Shown: positions 1-12,264 of the stretch, piece by piece
Numbering within the stretch: position 1 is the first letter of the stretch
Layout: every line of letters begins with the position of its first letter
DNA from: Oenanthe sinensis
Lineage: Eukaryota; Streptophyta; Magnoliopsida; Apiales; Apiaceae
Length of the DNA: 64,000 bases
NCBI GenBank assembly: GCA_028671895.1
Contig: CM053809.1
Coordinates: 4,571,501-4,635,500 of the forward strand
Reading direction: 5' to 3'
Translations under genes and position numbers: made by a program
Notes under the pieces: model-generated
Database searches by the model: none
What the model saw: the letters and a program-made list of their open reading frames with translations, nothing else
What the model was told of the DNA's origin: nothing

Positions 1-414
1 TAAACCTTTGTTATTAACTAATTTCGTAATTAATTAATAAAGGCTCAGTAAAGGCTCAAAAAGCCTGCTGAAGGCCCTCATCCTATAAGGATCTAGAAAA
101 ACTAGCATGGGAAGAGTCCAATGAGGACCCTCATTCCTAGGAAGTTTCAACAACCTTTTCACTATGAGACACGACCACCAACTCTCCAAATTCTAATATG
201 ATTCCAAGTCCCTTGTGCGCCTATATAAAGGGCCTAACCCCTCAACATTAGAACTACGTGTTTTGACTTGATTCTCACCCCCATTGAGATACGTAGACAG
301 TTAACGAGGACCCGAGTTAGTCACGAAATGTTAGTGCAATCATTAAAGCTCGTAAGTCTCTCAAACCCTAGCATTAATTACATATTAAATACACCTAGTT
401 TTTAATCTGTAACA
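1..414 (+). repeat. 5' LTR of the Tat element, partial (3' portion only)
   Basis: This aligns almost base for base with 18665-19076 of the 3' LTR. About the first 200 bases of the LTR lie before the window. It ends in CTGTAACA just before the primer binding site. A TATA box (CTATATAAAG, 221-230) marks the LTR promoter; transcription would start about 30 bases downstream. Confidence 0.92.
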
Positions 415-434
415 TTTGACACCGTCTATGGGAA
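415..434 (+). other. Primer binding site of the Tat element
   Basis: The bases immediately after the LTR read TTTGACACCGTCTATGGGAA. This is close to the TTGGCGCCGTC-type primer binding sites of plant Tat elements, with two bases changed in the GGCGCC core. The tRNA primer is not assigned. Confidence 0.6.
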
Positions 435-447
435 TTGAATAACAACC

Positions 448-1660
448 ATGGCAAGAACACGAAGTACCGCGAGCACCCTCGAAGGAGAGATCCCTAACAC
501 CACTGTTGACACCAACGTTCCCCCTGCTATGGCGCATGAACAAGGATCTATTATTCCAACCTCCTCCGTTGGAGTCCCTGAAGAAAGTACCTGGCGTGTC
601 GGGCCCCTCAACATCGTCGTTCGTCCTTCCAACCCCGATGTGTCTATCCATGCTTCGGTTCCTCCACTATAGGTAATTTTGCCCCTTGGTACAACTTTTA
701 TCGCTCCTCCTACCTTGCAGGTCTCGTTCGCTATAACTCCCGACCCTCTCTACGGACTCCCGAGAAACTATGAGCCCTCTTATGAGCAAGGGCTACTGCC
801 CCACTATGTCTCGCGATGAATGAGTCGGGACTTCTCAGGACTTTACTCTACCAATGATGATGAATCGTCTGACGAGGATATTAACCCACGAATGAGACGA
901 CCCGGTAAGGAGCCCCTTGGAGGGAGAAGTACCCATCCTCGAAGCCCAGCGGCTGAGGAAAGACCTGAAAAGGGCGCTAGCGAGGCGACAGCGCCCCAGA
1001 GGTGAGGGGGCTGAAGGGTCGGTAAGAAACGCACTTGTGATAGATTTGGATGAGCCACAACCAAGAGGCGAACAAGGACAAGTCATGTTAGGGCTGACCC
1101 CCAAGAATTATTGCCACTTGTAGATCTTGATGATATCACTACCCCTTTCACTGAGAATATTATGAATAAGAAGATATCAATGAAGTTTAAGATGCCTATA
1201 ACCTATGATGGAATGAGAGATCCCTCAAATCATGTTCTCACGTTCTCTAATGCACTATTGCTGCAGCCCGTCAATGATGCCGTCAAGTGTAGGGTGTTCC
1301 CTCAAACCTTGAGCGGTTTGGCTCAAAGGTGGTTCAGTCGTCTACCCCCTAACTCTGTTGGGTCATTCAAGGATCTAAGCAGGGCCTTCATTGGTCAATT
1401 CATCAGCAAAAAGACTCATGAAAAGAGCTCATCTTCACTAATGAACATGTATCAGGGGAAGAGTGAGTCCTTGAGGGATTATATGAACAGATTCTTGAAG
1501 GAAGCCTTGAAGGTCCCCGATCTAGATCAGAAGGTAGCTATGATAGCCTTACAGCAAGGGACTTCTCACGAAAATTTCAGGAGATCATTAGCCAAGAGGG
1601 CCCTTGAGAGTATGAATGAGCTCTAGGAGAGAGATGGAAAGTATATTAAGGCCGAGGAAA
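448..1660 (+). pseudogene. gag: Degenerate gag of the Tat element
   Basis: The ATG at 448 opens with MARTRST, 33 bases after the LTR, a usual gag start for this group. The frame breaks at 672 and again near 780-820. The best part is 1111-1626, with the retrotransposon gag fold signature (YDGMRDPSNHV, then LSGLAQRWFSRLP and FIGQF). It stops with TAG at 1624, and a residual KYIKAEESMRKAQ follows at once. I see no CCHC zinc knuckle before the protease begins near 1690, so the C-terminal part of gag appears deleted. Gag would form the cytoplasmic virus-like particle. Confidence 0.85.
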
Positions 1661-1662
1661 GT

Positions 1663-2151
1663 ATGAGGAAAGCCCAAGGGTTTCCTCCTAAGAGAGCAAG
1701 GACTGAGGTCTCTTTATCATTTGATAATTCTGACTTGGAAAGGGTGAGGTTTCCCTATGATGAACCCTTGGTAATTACTCCCGTCGTAGGAAACTCTCCT
1801 ATGAAAAGAGTCTTAGTAGACAATAGGTCGTTTGTAGACATCCTATTTTATGATGCTTTTATGAAGATGGGATATAACGATTCGCAATTGACCCCCTCCA
1901 ACATGCCTATCGATGGTTTCAATGGAGTGAAATCTCGGATTGAGGGAATTATACAGTTGCCCATGACTATGGGCGAAGAACCTCGACATTCCACTCAAAT
2001 GCTGAATTTCCTAGTTATCAAGGCAAGCACTACCTACAATGCAATCCTTGGGAGGACTGGGCTACATGCCTTCAAGGAGATAGCCTCTACGTACTATCTG
2101 AATCTCAAATTCCTGACTAGAAATGGAGTGGGAGAAGAGAGAGGAGATTAA
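1663..2151 (+). pseudogene. pol: Retropepsin-type protease region of the Tat element
   Basis: The 162-codon frame contains the aspartic protease region. LVDNRSFVDIL sits at residues 51-61 and the flap-like NAILGRTGLHAF near residue 125. The expected catalytic Asp-Ser/Thr-Gly triad reads Asp-Asn-Arg here (1819-1827), so the enzyme is probably dead. The frame ends at 2151. A run of 11 G at 2202-2212 then disrupts the link to RT, a likely frameshift site. Normally this protease cuts the gag-pol polyprotein. Confidence 0.75.
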
Positions 2152-2376
2152 AAAATGGCCAAGAGTTGTTATGTGGCCGCCTTGAAGCCTAATGGCACTG
2201 AGGGGGGGGGGGCAGGTTCTCCCTATCGAAGACATGGATGTTAGGGATCAAGAAGAAAGAAGGGGTAAGCCCATAGAAGACTTGGAGCCTGCTCCTCTGG
2301 ATCCTCTATATCACAAGAAGGTGATATATGTGAGGACTTCGCTCCCATGGACCTGAAACAACAGCTGGTTTAATTC

Positions 2377-3683
2377 TTGCAAGATAACAAAGATGTCTTT
2401 GCTTGGACAGCAGCCGACATACCAGAGATAGACCCCAGGCTTATAACGCATCAATTGAATCTGAATCCTAGAAGGACAACAGTCAAGCAGAAGAAAAGAA
2501 GTTTTGCTCCTGAAAGGCAAGAGGCCATTAAGCAAGGAGTAGAAAAGTTAATGGAAGCCGGATTTATTGAAGAAATTCAATTTCCTGAGTGGTTGGCTAA
2601 CCCTGTGATGGTCAGGAAGAGCAATGGAAAGTGGAGAATGTGTGTGGACTTCACAGATTTGAATGATGTCTGTCCTAAGGACTATTTCCTCTTCCCAATG
2701 ATAGACACGTTGATAGATGCCACGGCTGGGCATGAGATGCTTAGCTTTATGGATGGTTTTAGTGGCTATAACCAGATTAAAATGCACCCCGATGACATCC
2801 CTAAGGTATCGTTCATCACCGACTTTGGTGTTTTTTGTTATCTGGTTATGGCTTTTGGGCTTAAGAATGCAAGAGCCACGTATCATAGGCTTGTAAACAA
2901 AATTTTCAAGCACCTCATGGGTAAGACCACGGAAGTCTATGTTGATAACATGTTAGTCAAAAGCCTAGACAAGGACGATCATCTTGAGCACCTGAAGGAG
3001 GCATTTGAAGTTCTGAGAACCCACAAGATGATGTTGAACCCGACCAAGTGTGCCTTTGGTGTAGGAATTAGAAAATTTCTAGGCCTGATGGTTTCTAAAA
3101 GAGGCATTGAGGCCAATCCCGATAAGATTCAAGCCATCTTGGACATGGAGCCCCCCAAGACAGTAAAAGATGTCCAAAAGCTCACGGGAAGGATAGTAGC
3201 CCTGGGGCACTTTATATCTAAATCTGGAGAAAAGTGTCTACCATTCTTCAAGGCCCTCAAGAAGATCAAGAACTTTGAATGGAATGACGAGAGTCAAGCA
3301 GCTTTTGAAGAGCTGAAGAAATATATGGCTGAGCCACCCTTGTTTGCCAAACCAAAACCTAAAAAAGTGTTATACATGTACCTTGTTATCTCTAGCTCAA
3401 CCCTGAGTGTTGTTATTGTGAAAGAGGAAGCTATGGTTCAGAAGCCCATTTATTATGTTAACAAGATTCTGCATTGGGCAGAGATGAACTACTCAAAGGT
3501 TGAGAAGTTTGCATTGGCATTAATAATGGCTTCGAGAAAGCTACGCCCGTACTTCCAGTGCATGTTATTGAAGTATTGACAAACCAGCCCCTGAGAAACA
3601 TTTTGTACAGTCCCAAGTCCAGTGGGAGGCTAATCAAATGGGCTATTGAGCTTTGAGAGTTCGAAATTAGATACAAGCCAAGA
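2377..3683 (+). pseudogene. pol: Reverse transcriptase and first RNase H of the Tat element
   Basis: The 400-codon open frame starts at DNKDVFAWTA and runs through the gypsy RT blocks (PVMVRKSNGKWRMCVDF, SFMDGFSGYNQI, VMAFGLKNA). The catalytic box at 2938-2949 reads YVDN instead of YVDD, which removes one metal-binding aspartate. The RT thumb (KLTGRIVALGHFISKS) follows, then the connecting RNase H (PIYYVNKILHWAEMNYSKVEKFALALI). TGA at 3577-3579 ends the frame; similarity continues past it and past a second TGA near 3654. The role was minus- and plus-strand cDNA synthesis. Confidence 0.9.
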
Positions 3684-4200
3684 ATGGTCATCAAGGCTCA
3701 AGCTCTAGCTAACTTCGTGGTTGAATGTACCATTCCCAACCAAGAATTCGGGGGGCAAGAAGAGGATAAAGAAACTGGAGAGAAGAAGGAAAAAGAGGAA
3801 GAACTCAAAGAATATTGTGTACTCCTCTTTTTTGACGGAGCTTCAAAAATGAACACTAGCGGAGCTGGCCTGGTTTTGCAAAGCCCGGATGGGTTTGTTG
3901 TCGAATATGCAATCAAGTTGGATTTTCCAACTACAAACAAGGAGGCAGAATACAAAGCTTTGATAGTTGGGTTTGGCCTGGCCAGAACCCTGAGGGTGAA
4001 GAACTTGAAGGTATGTGGCGATTCAAGGCTAGTAATCTCTCAAGTAAATGGGGAGTTTGAGGCCCGTGAAGAGACTATGGTGAAATAGTTGAGAATTGTT
4101 GAAGCTCAAACCACGCAGTTTAAAGAATGCCACTTTGAATATATCCCGAGAGAGAGGAGAATGTGAAGGTTGATGCCTTGTCTAAATTTGAACATTAGAG
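3684..4200 (+). pseudogene. pol: Second (archaeal-type) RNase H of the Tat element
   Basis: The open part is 3684-4088. It has the RNase HI acidic residues in order: Asp in LLFFDGAS, Glu in TNKEAEYKAL and Asp in VCGDSRLV. This is a full RNase H domain distinct from the degenerate one fused to RT, and a duplicated RNase H is diagnostic for Tat-lineage elements. A Lys/Glu-rich linker (about 3760-3815) precedes it. TAG at 4086-4088 interrupts it, and remnants continue to about 4200. Confidence 0.85.
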
Positions 4201-4389
4201 ATTGAGAGTTACTCTGGCAGTGTTTATTTTCAGGTTTTAAAGGCCTAAAGCATTGATGCTAAATTAGTAGCCCTGATTGGGTTTGAAGCATGTTGGATGG
4301 ATCCCATCAAACTCTACTTGGAAACAGGGAGGACACAAACTGACCCCATGGAGGCACGCAAGCTATCAGTGAGGGCCTTGAAGTATGCC

Positions 4390-5526
4390 CTCATAGAATG
4401 AATACTTTATAAAAAATCATATGTGATACCTTACTTAAAGTGTCTGAGACTCCATGAGGCTGAAGCTGCCCTAAGGGAAGTTCATGAAGGTATATGTGAC
4501 CAACACCTTGGAAGTAGGGCTCTTGCTCATAAAGTCATGAGGCTGGGATTTTATTGGCCTGAGATGCTTAAAGATGCTAAAGCTTATGTTAAGAAATGTG
4601 ATCGCTGCCAAAGGTTTGCACCCATCGTTAGGCAGCCCCCTGAGATGCTGACATTCATCAACTCTCCACTCCCCTTTGCCATGTGGGGAATGGATATCTT
4701 AGGCCCATTTCCTATGGCCAGCGCACAGAGGAAGTTTCTCATTGTCATCATCGACTACTTCACTGAGTGGATAGAAGCCAAACCATTGGCCAAGATTGAT
4801 ACTAACAATGTGACTCAATTCTTCTAGGAGAATGTTATATGCAGGTATGGGTTACCCCAAATCCTGGTGATAGACAATGGAACTCAGTTTAACAACAGGG
4901 ACTTCATAGAGTACTATGGAAACTATAACATTGAACTACGCTTCACTTCAGTAGCTCATCCACAGTCATACGGGCAAGCTGAAGTTGCCAACAGAATTAT
5001 CCTAAATGGACTTAAAAAGAGGATTGAGCGCTCTCAGGGAACTTGGGTTGATGAGCTACTCCCAATCTTATGGGCATACAGAACTATTTGTAAGGCTTCA
5101 ACAAGGGCAACACCTTTTCAACTAGCCTACAGGGCTGAGGCAGTGGTGCCCGTCGAAATTACTTAGACGTCACCAAGAGTGCAAGGGTTTCAGATTGACA
5201 CCAATGAGGAAAGCATGAAGTTAGCTCTAGACCTGATAAATGAGCTTTACGATGAAGCCAACGCTGGAATTGTAGAAAACCAGAATAAAGCTTCATTCTA
5301 TTACAACCTTAGAGTCAAGGAAAGGTTCTTCCGCCAAGGAGACTTAGTCCTGCAAAAGATCGAGGCGTCTGGTGCTGGTCCCAAAGGCAAGCTAGCTCCA
5401 AATTGGGAATGACCATACCAAGTGAAAGAAGTTACAGGGCAAGGCGCATACAAGCTCCAAATCCTTGAAGGGGTTGAAATCCCAAGAAGCTAGAATGCAT
5501 CCAACTTAAGAATATATTATGTTTAG
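4390..5526 (+). pseudogene. pol: Integrase of the Tat element, with C-terminal GPY-type module
   Basis: The zinc-binding module is at 4470-4615 (HEGICDQHLG and CDRCQRF), followed by the catalytic core. The first Asp is in WGMDILGPF (about 4684), the second in IDNGTQF (about 4867) and the Glu in YGQAEVANR (about 4980). TAG at 4825-4827 and another near 5164 break the frame. The last part reads through NWE, a TGA at 5410-5412, then PYQVKEV, the remains of a GPY/F module. A TAG at 5491 and the terminal TAG at 5524-5526 follow. The product joined the cDNA into the chromosome. Confidence 0.87.
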
Positions 5527-5866
5527 GTTTTCGAATTTGATTTTCAAAAGTGTTTAAGTGTCGATTTATTAGTCTCGAAGGCAAGGCATGTTTTTAATAC
5601 TAAGTTTCATTGGAAAACTTGGTAGTTTATAAGGAATATTTTTAGTTTTCCTCATATGGTATTGGTTATTTTCGTTAAGTCTTTTACAAGTCTCGCGAGT
5701 ATTTGTTATTTATGTTCAAGTTAAACATGAAAAACAAACAAAATAAAGGCGGAAAGTAAAAGACGAAAATGTGGAAAAACACAAATACATAAATAAAAGC
5801 CCGAAGGCCAAACATCTTTTTACAAGCAATTGGGGGCTAAAATAAATACAGAAATAAAAATCCTAA
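5527..5866 (+). other. Non-coding spacer between integrase and antisense gene
   Basis: This stretch is AT-rich and shows no coding signal. The purine-rich ATTGGGGGCTAAAATAAA at 5829-5846 resembles a polypurine tract, and a very similar AGTTGGGGGGC precedes the 3' LTR. It may be an internal second tract, but that is inference. Confidence 0.4.
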
Positions 5867-7856
5867 CTACTTGGTTGACTCCTCCTCCTCCGAAGACTCT
5901 TCCCCACTAGAGGAAGATGACTCATCCTTGACTTCACTCGACTCTCCAGAAGAGCTATCCTTAACCGATTTCTGAGGGGTTGCTTGAAGAGTTGCCTCAA
6001 GAACCGTATTCTTTGGCACAACACGACGAGGAGAAGGAGTAAGAGTAGGTTCACGAGCCCTCTTTGGCCTGATGTCAGGGCTATCCTCCACGTCAGTTTC
6101 TTCCTCTTTTTACGCCTCAATCAACCATTTTAAGGCCTCAATTGACTGAGGGCTCTTGAAATCCACCCTCGGGTTGAACAAACCCGGATGCTTGTCCAAC
6201 ACAGCCTTAAGAGCCTCGTTCCATCCAATGGTATAGTTGGCCGGATAGAGGAGGTCATCGTGAATTTGTATCAAATCATGATACTCCTTCGAAGCCATAT
6301 ACTTATCAATAATGGCATTCTTATCGGCTCGGAGTTCGACCACCTCAGCTTGAGCCAACTTCAACAGTTCTTCCTTCTCGGCCAACACCTCCTCCAGATG
6401 TTTAATCTTGGCATTCGCCACAGAGAGGTCTTTCTTATGCTTCTCTGCTTGAGTCTTCCACGACTCGATCTGATGAAGAGAAGCCTTGAAGTAGGCATTA
6501 GCCTGAAAAACCACCAAACCAGAAGTGAGCTATAGGAATACCTACAAACCAGGGAAAAACCAAGACATATGCGTGCTAAGTGTGTAAAGTATAGAAGACA
6601 AGACTTACCAATGCTAGTGCTTGGGCACCAAGAGCCTGGTTGCTCTCTTCGTCGCGTCCCACCACTATTTCCTTATAATCACAAGGGGTAATAGAGTGGA
6701 GGGACCAGTCTTTTGCATGGTCTGTGCACCCGACCACCATGTCAGACTTTCTGAATCTCCATCCTGGTCTATAATACTGGGATTATGGGGCTTTAGCAGT
6801 CCCGCTTCCCTCAACCTCAGTAGGCTCGGTGTGAAGCTGTAAAAATGCCAATGGATCCTTGACCTGCCTAGGTTCCTGCTTCAACTTTAGCCGCTTCATG
6901 TGACCTGTCTCGTCAATTGGTGAAATCGCCCATTCATTGATCTGCATCGTAGCTAAAAGTAAAATATGGAAAATGTTAGTAACCTAACAACGTAAAGAAT
7001 GTGAGGGAAATCTAAGTTAAAAATTAGTACCTTTGTTAGAGGCCCTGGAAAGGCCAACGACCTTTAGCCTTCGCTCATCCAGGATAACCCAAGAAACTTC
7101 CAAGGACTCAACCTGAGTAAGTGCAGCATATGCGGCTTGCTTCGTCTCAGAGAGCACGATAGAGTCGGCACTCCCGTTGGCCAATTTCCCAAAGGAGGGC
7201 CTAAAGAGAGTTCCCTAGTCAACCCCTTCCCATTTTATTTGCAGAAAATTTTCCTTCCAGTTGGGGTTGTTATCAGGAATGGAGGAATTGTCGAAAATAT
7301 GGGGTTGGTAGGGCCTATGGCCTATGTGAACTCAACCCAAAGAAAGGCTAGAAGAATTCTTAAATTGAAAAATTTTGCGAAACAAAGGAATAGTCATTTT
7401 TATTTTCTTTTCAAGACAAAGAACCATAAAACAATGAATGAGTCTCCACCCGTTGGGGGCAATTTGGCAAGGGTTGATTTGCACATCAACTAAGAGAATG
7501 GGGATAAAGTCATGCACAGGAAACCTAAGCCCCGCCAGCAGGGCATCTACGTAGACAAATAGTTGGTTGGGTTTCCAGTGACACGTTCCGTTATCAGGCC
7601 CAACCAAAGAAATGGTAAAGCGATGAGAAAATTTAAATAGCCTATTGTAATCATCTACCCGGTAAGAATAAATATTTTTGCTACTATGGCCATAAGAGTC
7701 AAGGTGAGATAAACTAGGGTGCTCATTCCCCCTTTGGTTTATCATATCTAGCAAGGATATGTATGGAGAAAAAATGGAAATACGGCGAAGGGGTTTATCT
7801 CTCTTTACAGACCCCGCGGTCATGGTAGCCAATCTTGATGCCTTCTTGTCAGCCAT
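5867..7856 (-). pseudogene. Three-exon antisense extra ORF of the Tat element (gypsy-type transposon protein family)
   Basis: The start MADKKASRL is at 7856. Three exons are supported by splice sites: 7856-7031 (donor AAAG|GTACTA), 6952-6609 (acceptor TTTTAG, donor TTG|GTAAGT) and 6502-5867 (acceptor TTTTTCAG). Phases agree across both introns, giving about 601 codons. Exon 1 has a segment VDALLAGLRFPVHDF followed by PCQIAPNGWRL. This is reminiscent of the plant 'putative gypsy type transposon' family, which I infer from memory of that family. Exon 3 has a long coiled coil (6480-6290) and an acidic Ser/Glu-rich tail with a KRARE basic patch. Four in-frame stops (near 7334, 7217, 6794, 6110) break it. 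Antisense ORFs in this position are known for Tat/Retand elements; their function is unknown. Confidence 0.72.
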
Positions 7857-7984
7857 CGACTTTACTTAAATACCCCTAAAGAAACTAAAAGCTAGTTTTC
7901 TGAAAAGGCTTGAGAGCTCGAGAATACTTGAGAAATTTAAAAGTGAGAAGTGAAGATGTGAATAGTGAGAGTCCTCACACTACT

Positions 7985-7993
7985 CATATATAA
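7985..7993 (-). promoter_or_regulatory. Candidate TATA box of the antisense gene
   Basis: On the - strand the bases read CTTATATATGAG, about 130 bases upstream of the antisense ATG. A pyrimidine-rich leader (TCTCACTATTCACATC) lies between them. It suggests the antisense gene has its own promoter and is not driven by the LTR. The remaining bases to 8258 show no coding signal. Confidence 0.5.
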
Positions 7994-8263
7994 GTGACCC
8001 AGCTGGTCATATGACCGTTAAAATCCCCAATGAGCGGAGAATCCCAGGTCACAGGACCATTGAAAGGCAAATCAACCGGTACAACTGGTGAATGGGCTTA
8101 TCCAACGGAGCCTATGATCGAGGGCCCAAAGGTTAAAAAAAAGGAGGAGAGATCTATGTTCTAGAATTCCTATGAAAGATCTAGAACTTGGGCCTATGAA
8201 ATTTAAGGCCCACAAGGCCCAACACGTAAATCTAAAAGCCATGAAGGCCCAGACTATTGGGCC

Positions 8264-9845
8264 TATTAGTATTGGTTTCCTGGAGACAATACTTTTAATG
8301 TTTTATTGAAAACAATTATGTTATGTCATTATTTAATTAATATTTATTATATCTTTATTTACTGCGTCATAAATTGAAAGAAATAATAAATGTCCTTGGA
8401 ATATTAATACGTAATATATATCTTTAAATATGTGACTTAAAAATGAGATTATATGAATAATATTTTATTCCTAAAATTCCCTAGTCAAGTATTATTATTT
8501 AAGGACAGTAATAATGCAATAAGACTAGTATGTTTGTTGACAGATGACCACATCTCATTGGTCATAGGTATGGTGATACTAAAGTCAAGAACATAAGTGT
8601 ATGTATCAATACATGACACTGGAAAGACCCACTGTGAGATTCTACATGTTAATAAGTGTCATAAGAAATCTCACAGTGATAATGATGTAATGATCCTCTG
8701 ACTTGAAATCATTATATTTCTATACGAGAATTAATATACTTTGATTACACTCAAAGTTACCTTTAACCGGGTAATGATAAAGGTGGACATTGGGTATGCT
8801 ATAAATTGTATGGGAAATATGAATGATAGATATAGGATTTAACCCTCCAATTCTAGGAGTGATATTATTGGCCTCTTGATTGAGTGAGACTATGAAATGC
8901 ATGGTCATGCTCAAATATTGATTTGTTTAAATAGTCTACTCATTGATCAAGGAAATCAAGATTAAACGTTGAAGAGGATCACACTATACATGCCTCGAGT
9001 TTGATCTATAATATAAGGTTAAAAGGATTATATTACATTACACATTATTCACGAAAGGTTTAATTGAATCACCAATTATTATTGTTACTTGGGTAGCAAT
9101 GATGTATTACTAGATGCCGCTCATTGTTTATAATTTTATTATTAGATAATAAAATTATTGTCAACATAATAATAACCTAAAGGGTCACACACTAAGAACG
9201 TCAAAACGGAGGTTTATTTAAATTATGAATTTAAATATATTATTGTTTATTCGAATTTAATTATTGAATTAATTAAGTGGGACTTGATTAATTATATTAG
9301 AATTCAGATTTAATAAGTATTATTATTATTCGAATTTAAATATTGAATTAATTAAGTGGGACTTGATTAATTATATTAGAATTCAGATTTAATAATAATA
9401 ATAACTCAAAGTCATAATGGGTTTTGGAAACCACATGAATTAAGGTTAGTCCCAAAATCTCTCTCTTCCCTATATATACATAATGATGTATAGTATTAGG
9501 GTTTAATCATCAGATTTTGTTTTTAGAGAAAAATCCTAGCTGCTCAACATCAAGAGAGGCTAGAGAAAAAGAGAGAGAGACAAACAATTCGGCTAGTACC
9601 GACTTTGGTGATCGTAGGACGACCGGGCGTTCGTGTGGACTTCTTTGGAGAGCAGATCTTTGCAACAAAGGGCTGCTGTGATTCATCTTTTCTGGACCTC
9701 CATTAAACATCATACGGAAAGCTTTGTTAAGGTACAGACTTCTTCACCATAATCATCCAACGTTATACATGGATCCTGCGATTGGGTTTCGATTTTTATT
9801 ATTTTTACGTTAATTCCGCTGTGTTTTCATGCCCGAAACCCTTCA
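8264..9845 (+). repeat. 5' LTR of the nested copia element
   Basis: It matches 15127-16711 with scattered substitutions, a few percent by eye. The 3' LTR begins TGTTAG, but this copy begins TATTAG, so the terminal TG has mutated. It ends CCCTTCA. A TATA box (TATATATACA) lies at 9471-9480. A 79-bp direct duplication containing AATTAAGTGGGACTTG occurs at about 9256-9410. Confidence 0.95.
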
Positions 9846-9846
9846 A

Positions 9847-9858
9847 TGGCATCAGAGC
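9847..9858 (+). other. Primer binding site of the nested copia element
   Basis: TGGCATCAGAGC follows the LTR after one base. It differs in one base from TGGTATCAGAGC, the complement of the initiator tRNA-Met 3' end used by most plant copia elements. Confidence 0.9.
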
Positions 9859-11265
9859 TACGCGTGTAATGGGAGTATTTGGTTACGTGTTTAATAGTTT
9901 TTCTATGTATGTAAACATATATATGATATGCCATGACTATATATTGATATATATATTTTATATGATTTTGAATATATGATATTCATGTGTTGTATAATCA
10001 TGGGATGATTGTGTGTATTGTTGTATGTATATGATACATGTTTGTTCTTGTTATGGAAATCGTATTCGATACGAATTCTGAAACGGCTTCGGTATTTCTG
10101 AAATCTCGAATGTAACTCGATTTCTTCTTGTAATTTCATTAGAATAGATTTATTTATTATTCAATGTAATTGTTCAATGGAGACTTGGAATCAAGGAAGC
10201 TAGGAGGCAATCTAGATGATGGAGTAATGAAGAAGATAAAGACATGTAATAGTGTAGTATTTGAAACCACCATAGATTGACCTTGATAATTCCATTAGCT
10301 TGGAAATATCACATAGGATGTGGCCATAACCAAACACGTTTATTTTACGCACAATACATATATGTATATGAATGCATGTGTAAATATGTATGTGTTGGAA
10401 TGATGTATGTATTAGATACGACACTCATGCCATGCCTGCTTAAGAAAAATAAAATCTGTAACGATTCAAAATTTTAAAATTAAACAAACGATCATGAGAT
10501 TCTTGTGTTTATGAAACACGGTATTGAATATGAATTTTCTTTTTCTGATATGGGGAGATTTTGTCAAAAGCGAATTATTATTCGTAAGAAAGTTGGGTTT
10601 TAAGTGAGACCGCTTGTGACTTCTCCGACGATCTGGAAATCGAACCATTGACGAATATTGAAATGGATTATTTGATCAAGGAAAAATTGAGAATCTCTTT
10701 ATGATGGGATCATGATCGTTCATATAAACATTAAAATCCCTATATACATATTAAGTTAATTGGATACCTTCAATGTTTAATACTCGTCAAGATCTAGATT
10801 GAGAAGGAGTGGGTTTGCCAAAGCAAGGTACTTTTATCAATCATGGGAAGACGTGATAAGTAAGTGACTTAGTTTGTTGAAACATTGGGTCTAACTTAAC
10901 TAAATCATCACAATAGGATTGTGGGTTTAGAGGCATAGAGTTTGGTGAGATTTATTGGATAAATGTGTACAAAGTGTCGTTCCACCAAACTATCCAAGAG
11001 TTATATTTGATATAATCAACTAATGTTGTCTACCTAAATAGTCATGTTTTAGGTGTATTAGCCAACGTTATCTTAAAACATGGATGAAATATGGATCTTG
11101 GCTCACTAGAAAGATTTAATGAAATGCTTTCCGAATTAATAGTTAGGGCTATTGATTTGATAAAAATAGTGGGAGATATATATTATGAATGTATATGATA
11201 ATCACTTGAACATAATTAAACTTCTGCAACTATCTAATATGCATTTTAAACATTGTAGATATTTA
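9859..11265 (+). other. Untranslated leader of the nested copia element
   Basis: About 1.4 kb lies between the primer binding site and the gag ATG. It is AT-rich with many short TATATG runs and has no open frame of coding character. It presumably holds packaging signals; none can be recognised. Confidence 0.6.
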
Positions 11266-12264
11266 ATGACAAACAACACAAATAACTTCTCTATGAGAGC
11301 AACCCTTGAGAAGGACAAGCTGACATGAACTAACTTCCTTGATTGCAATAGAAATTTGAGGATTGTCCTCAGGCAGGAGCGAAAGCTTTACGCCATTGAA
11401 ATTCCTTCACCTGCTCCTCCTGCTGAGAATGCAACTCGTGTTCAGCAAAATGCTTATCAGAAGCATATTGATGATGCAAATGATGTTGCGTGTCTCATGC
11501 TGGCAACCATGAGTGTTGAGCTTCAGAAACAACATGAGCATATGGATGCTTATGAGATGATTGAACACCTTCAAAAAATGTTTGAGGGACAAGCTCATCA
11601 AGAAAGGTTCGACACGAGCAAAGCACTGTATGCTTGCAAACAGGAAGAGCGTGAACCTGTTCAACCACATGTTCTAAAGATGATAAGTTATATTGAGTAT
11701 CTTGATACTTTGGGTTTCTCGATTGGTCCGGAAGCTCAGATTGACTTGATCTTGCAATCTTTGAACAACAACTATACTCATTTTGTTATAAGATACAATA
11801 TGAATGAGATAGACAAAATACCCACTAAATTGTTGGCTATGTTACGAACTGCTGAAACCAACATGAAAAAGGATGAACCTGCTGCCATGTTGATGGTAGA
11901 TAACAAAGGTAAGACTAATAGGAACGGCAAATGGAAGGAAAAGAAGAAGATTGGATCTGCTTCTGGTCCCAAACCAAAGGCTAATCCCAAACAGGCTTTA
12001 AAGCCTAAGGGTGTTGTTGAAAAGGGTGATTGTCACTACTGTGGTAAACCAGGTCATTGGAAGAGAAACTGTCATGCTTATTTGGAGGATCTGAAGAAGA
12101 AGAAGGATGGTCAAGATTCTGATTCAGGTATTTATGTTATAGAGGTCAATTTGTCTACTTCTACATCATGGGTATTGGATATTGGATGTGGTTCTCACAT
12201 TTGTATAAATGTGCAGGAACTACAAAGGAGTAGGACTTTGGCTAAAGGAGAGGTCGACCTATGA
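11266..12264 (+). pseudogene. gag: gag of the nested copia element
   Basis: The ATG at 11266 opens MTNNTNNFSM in frame with the long frame at 11356. TGA at 11326-11328 interrupts between them. The copia gag (UBN2-type) domain covers about residues 40-190. A basic Lys-rich stretch follows, then a CCHC zinc knuckle from residue 256 (CHYCGKPGHWKRNC, 12031-12072). The frame runs on into the protease start WVLDIGCGSH at about 12169, where the catalytic Asp is kept but Ser/Thr is replaced by Ile, and ends at TGA 12262-12264. Confidence 0.88.

Noticed and set aside
10212..10648. Short open frames on both strands in the copia leader
   Set aside because: They lie between the primer binding site and gag, overlap each other and show no coding character.
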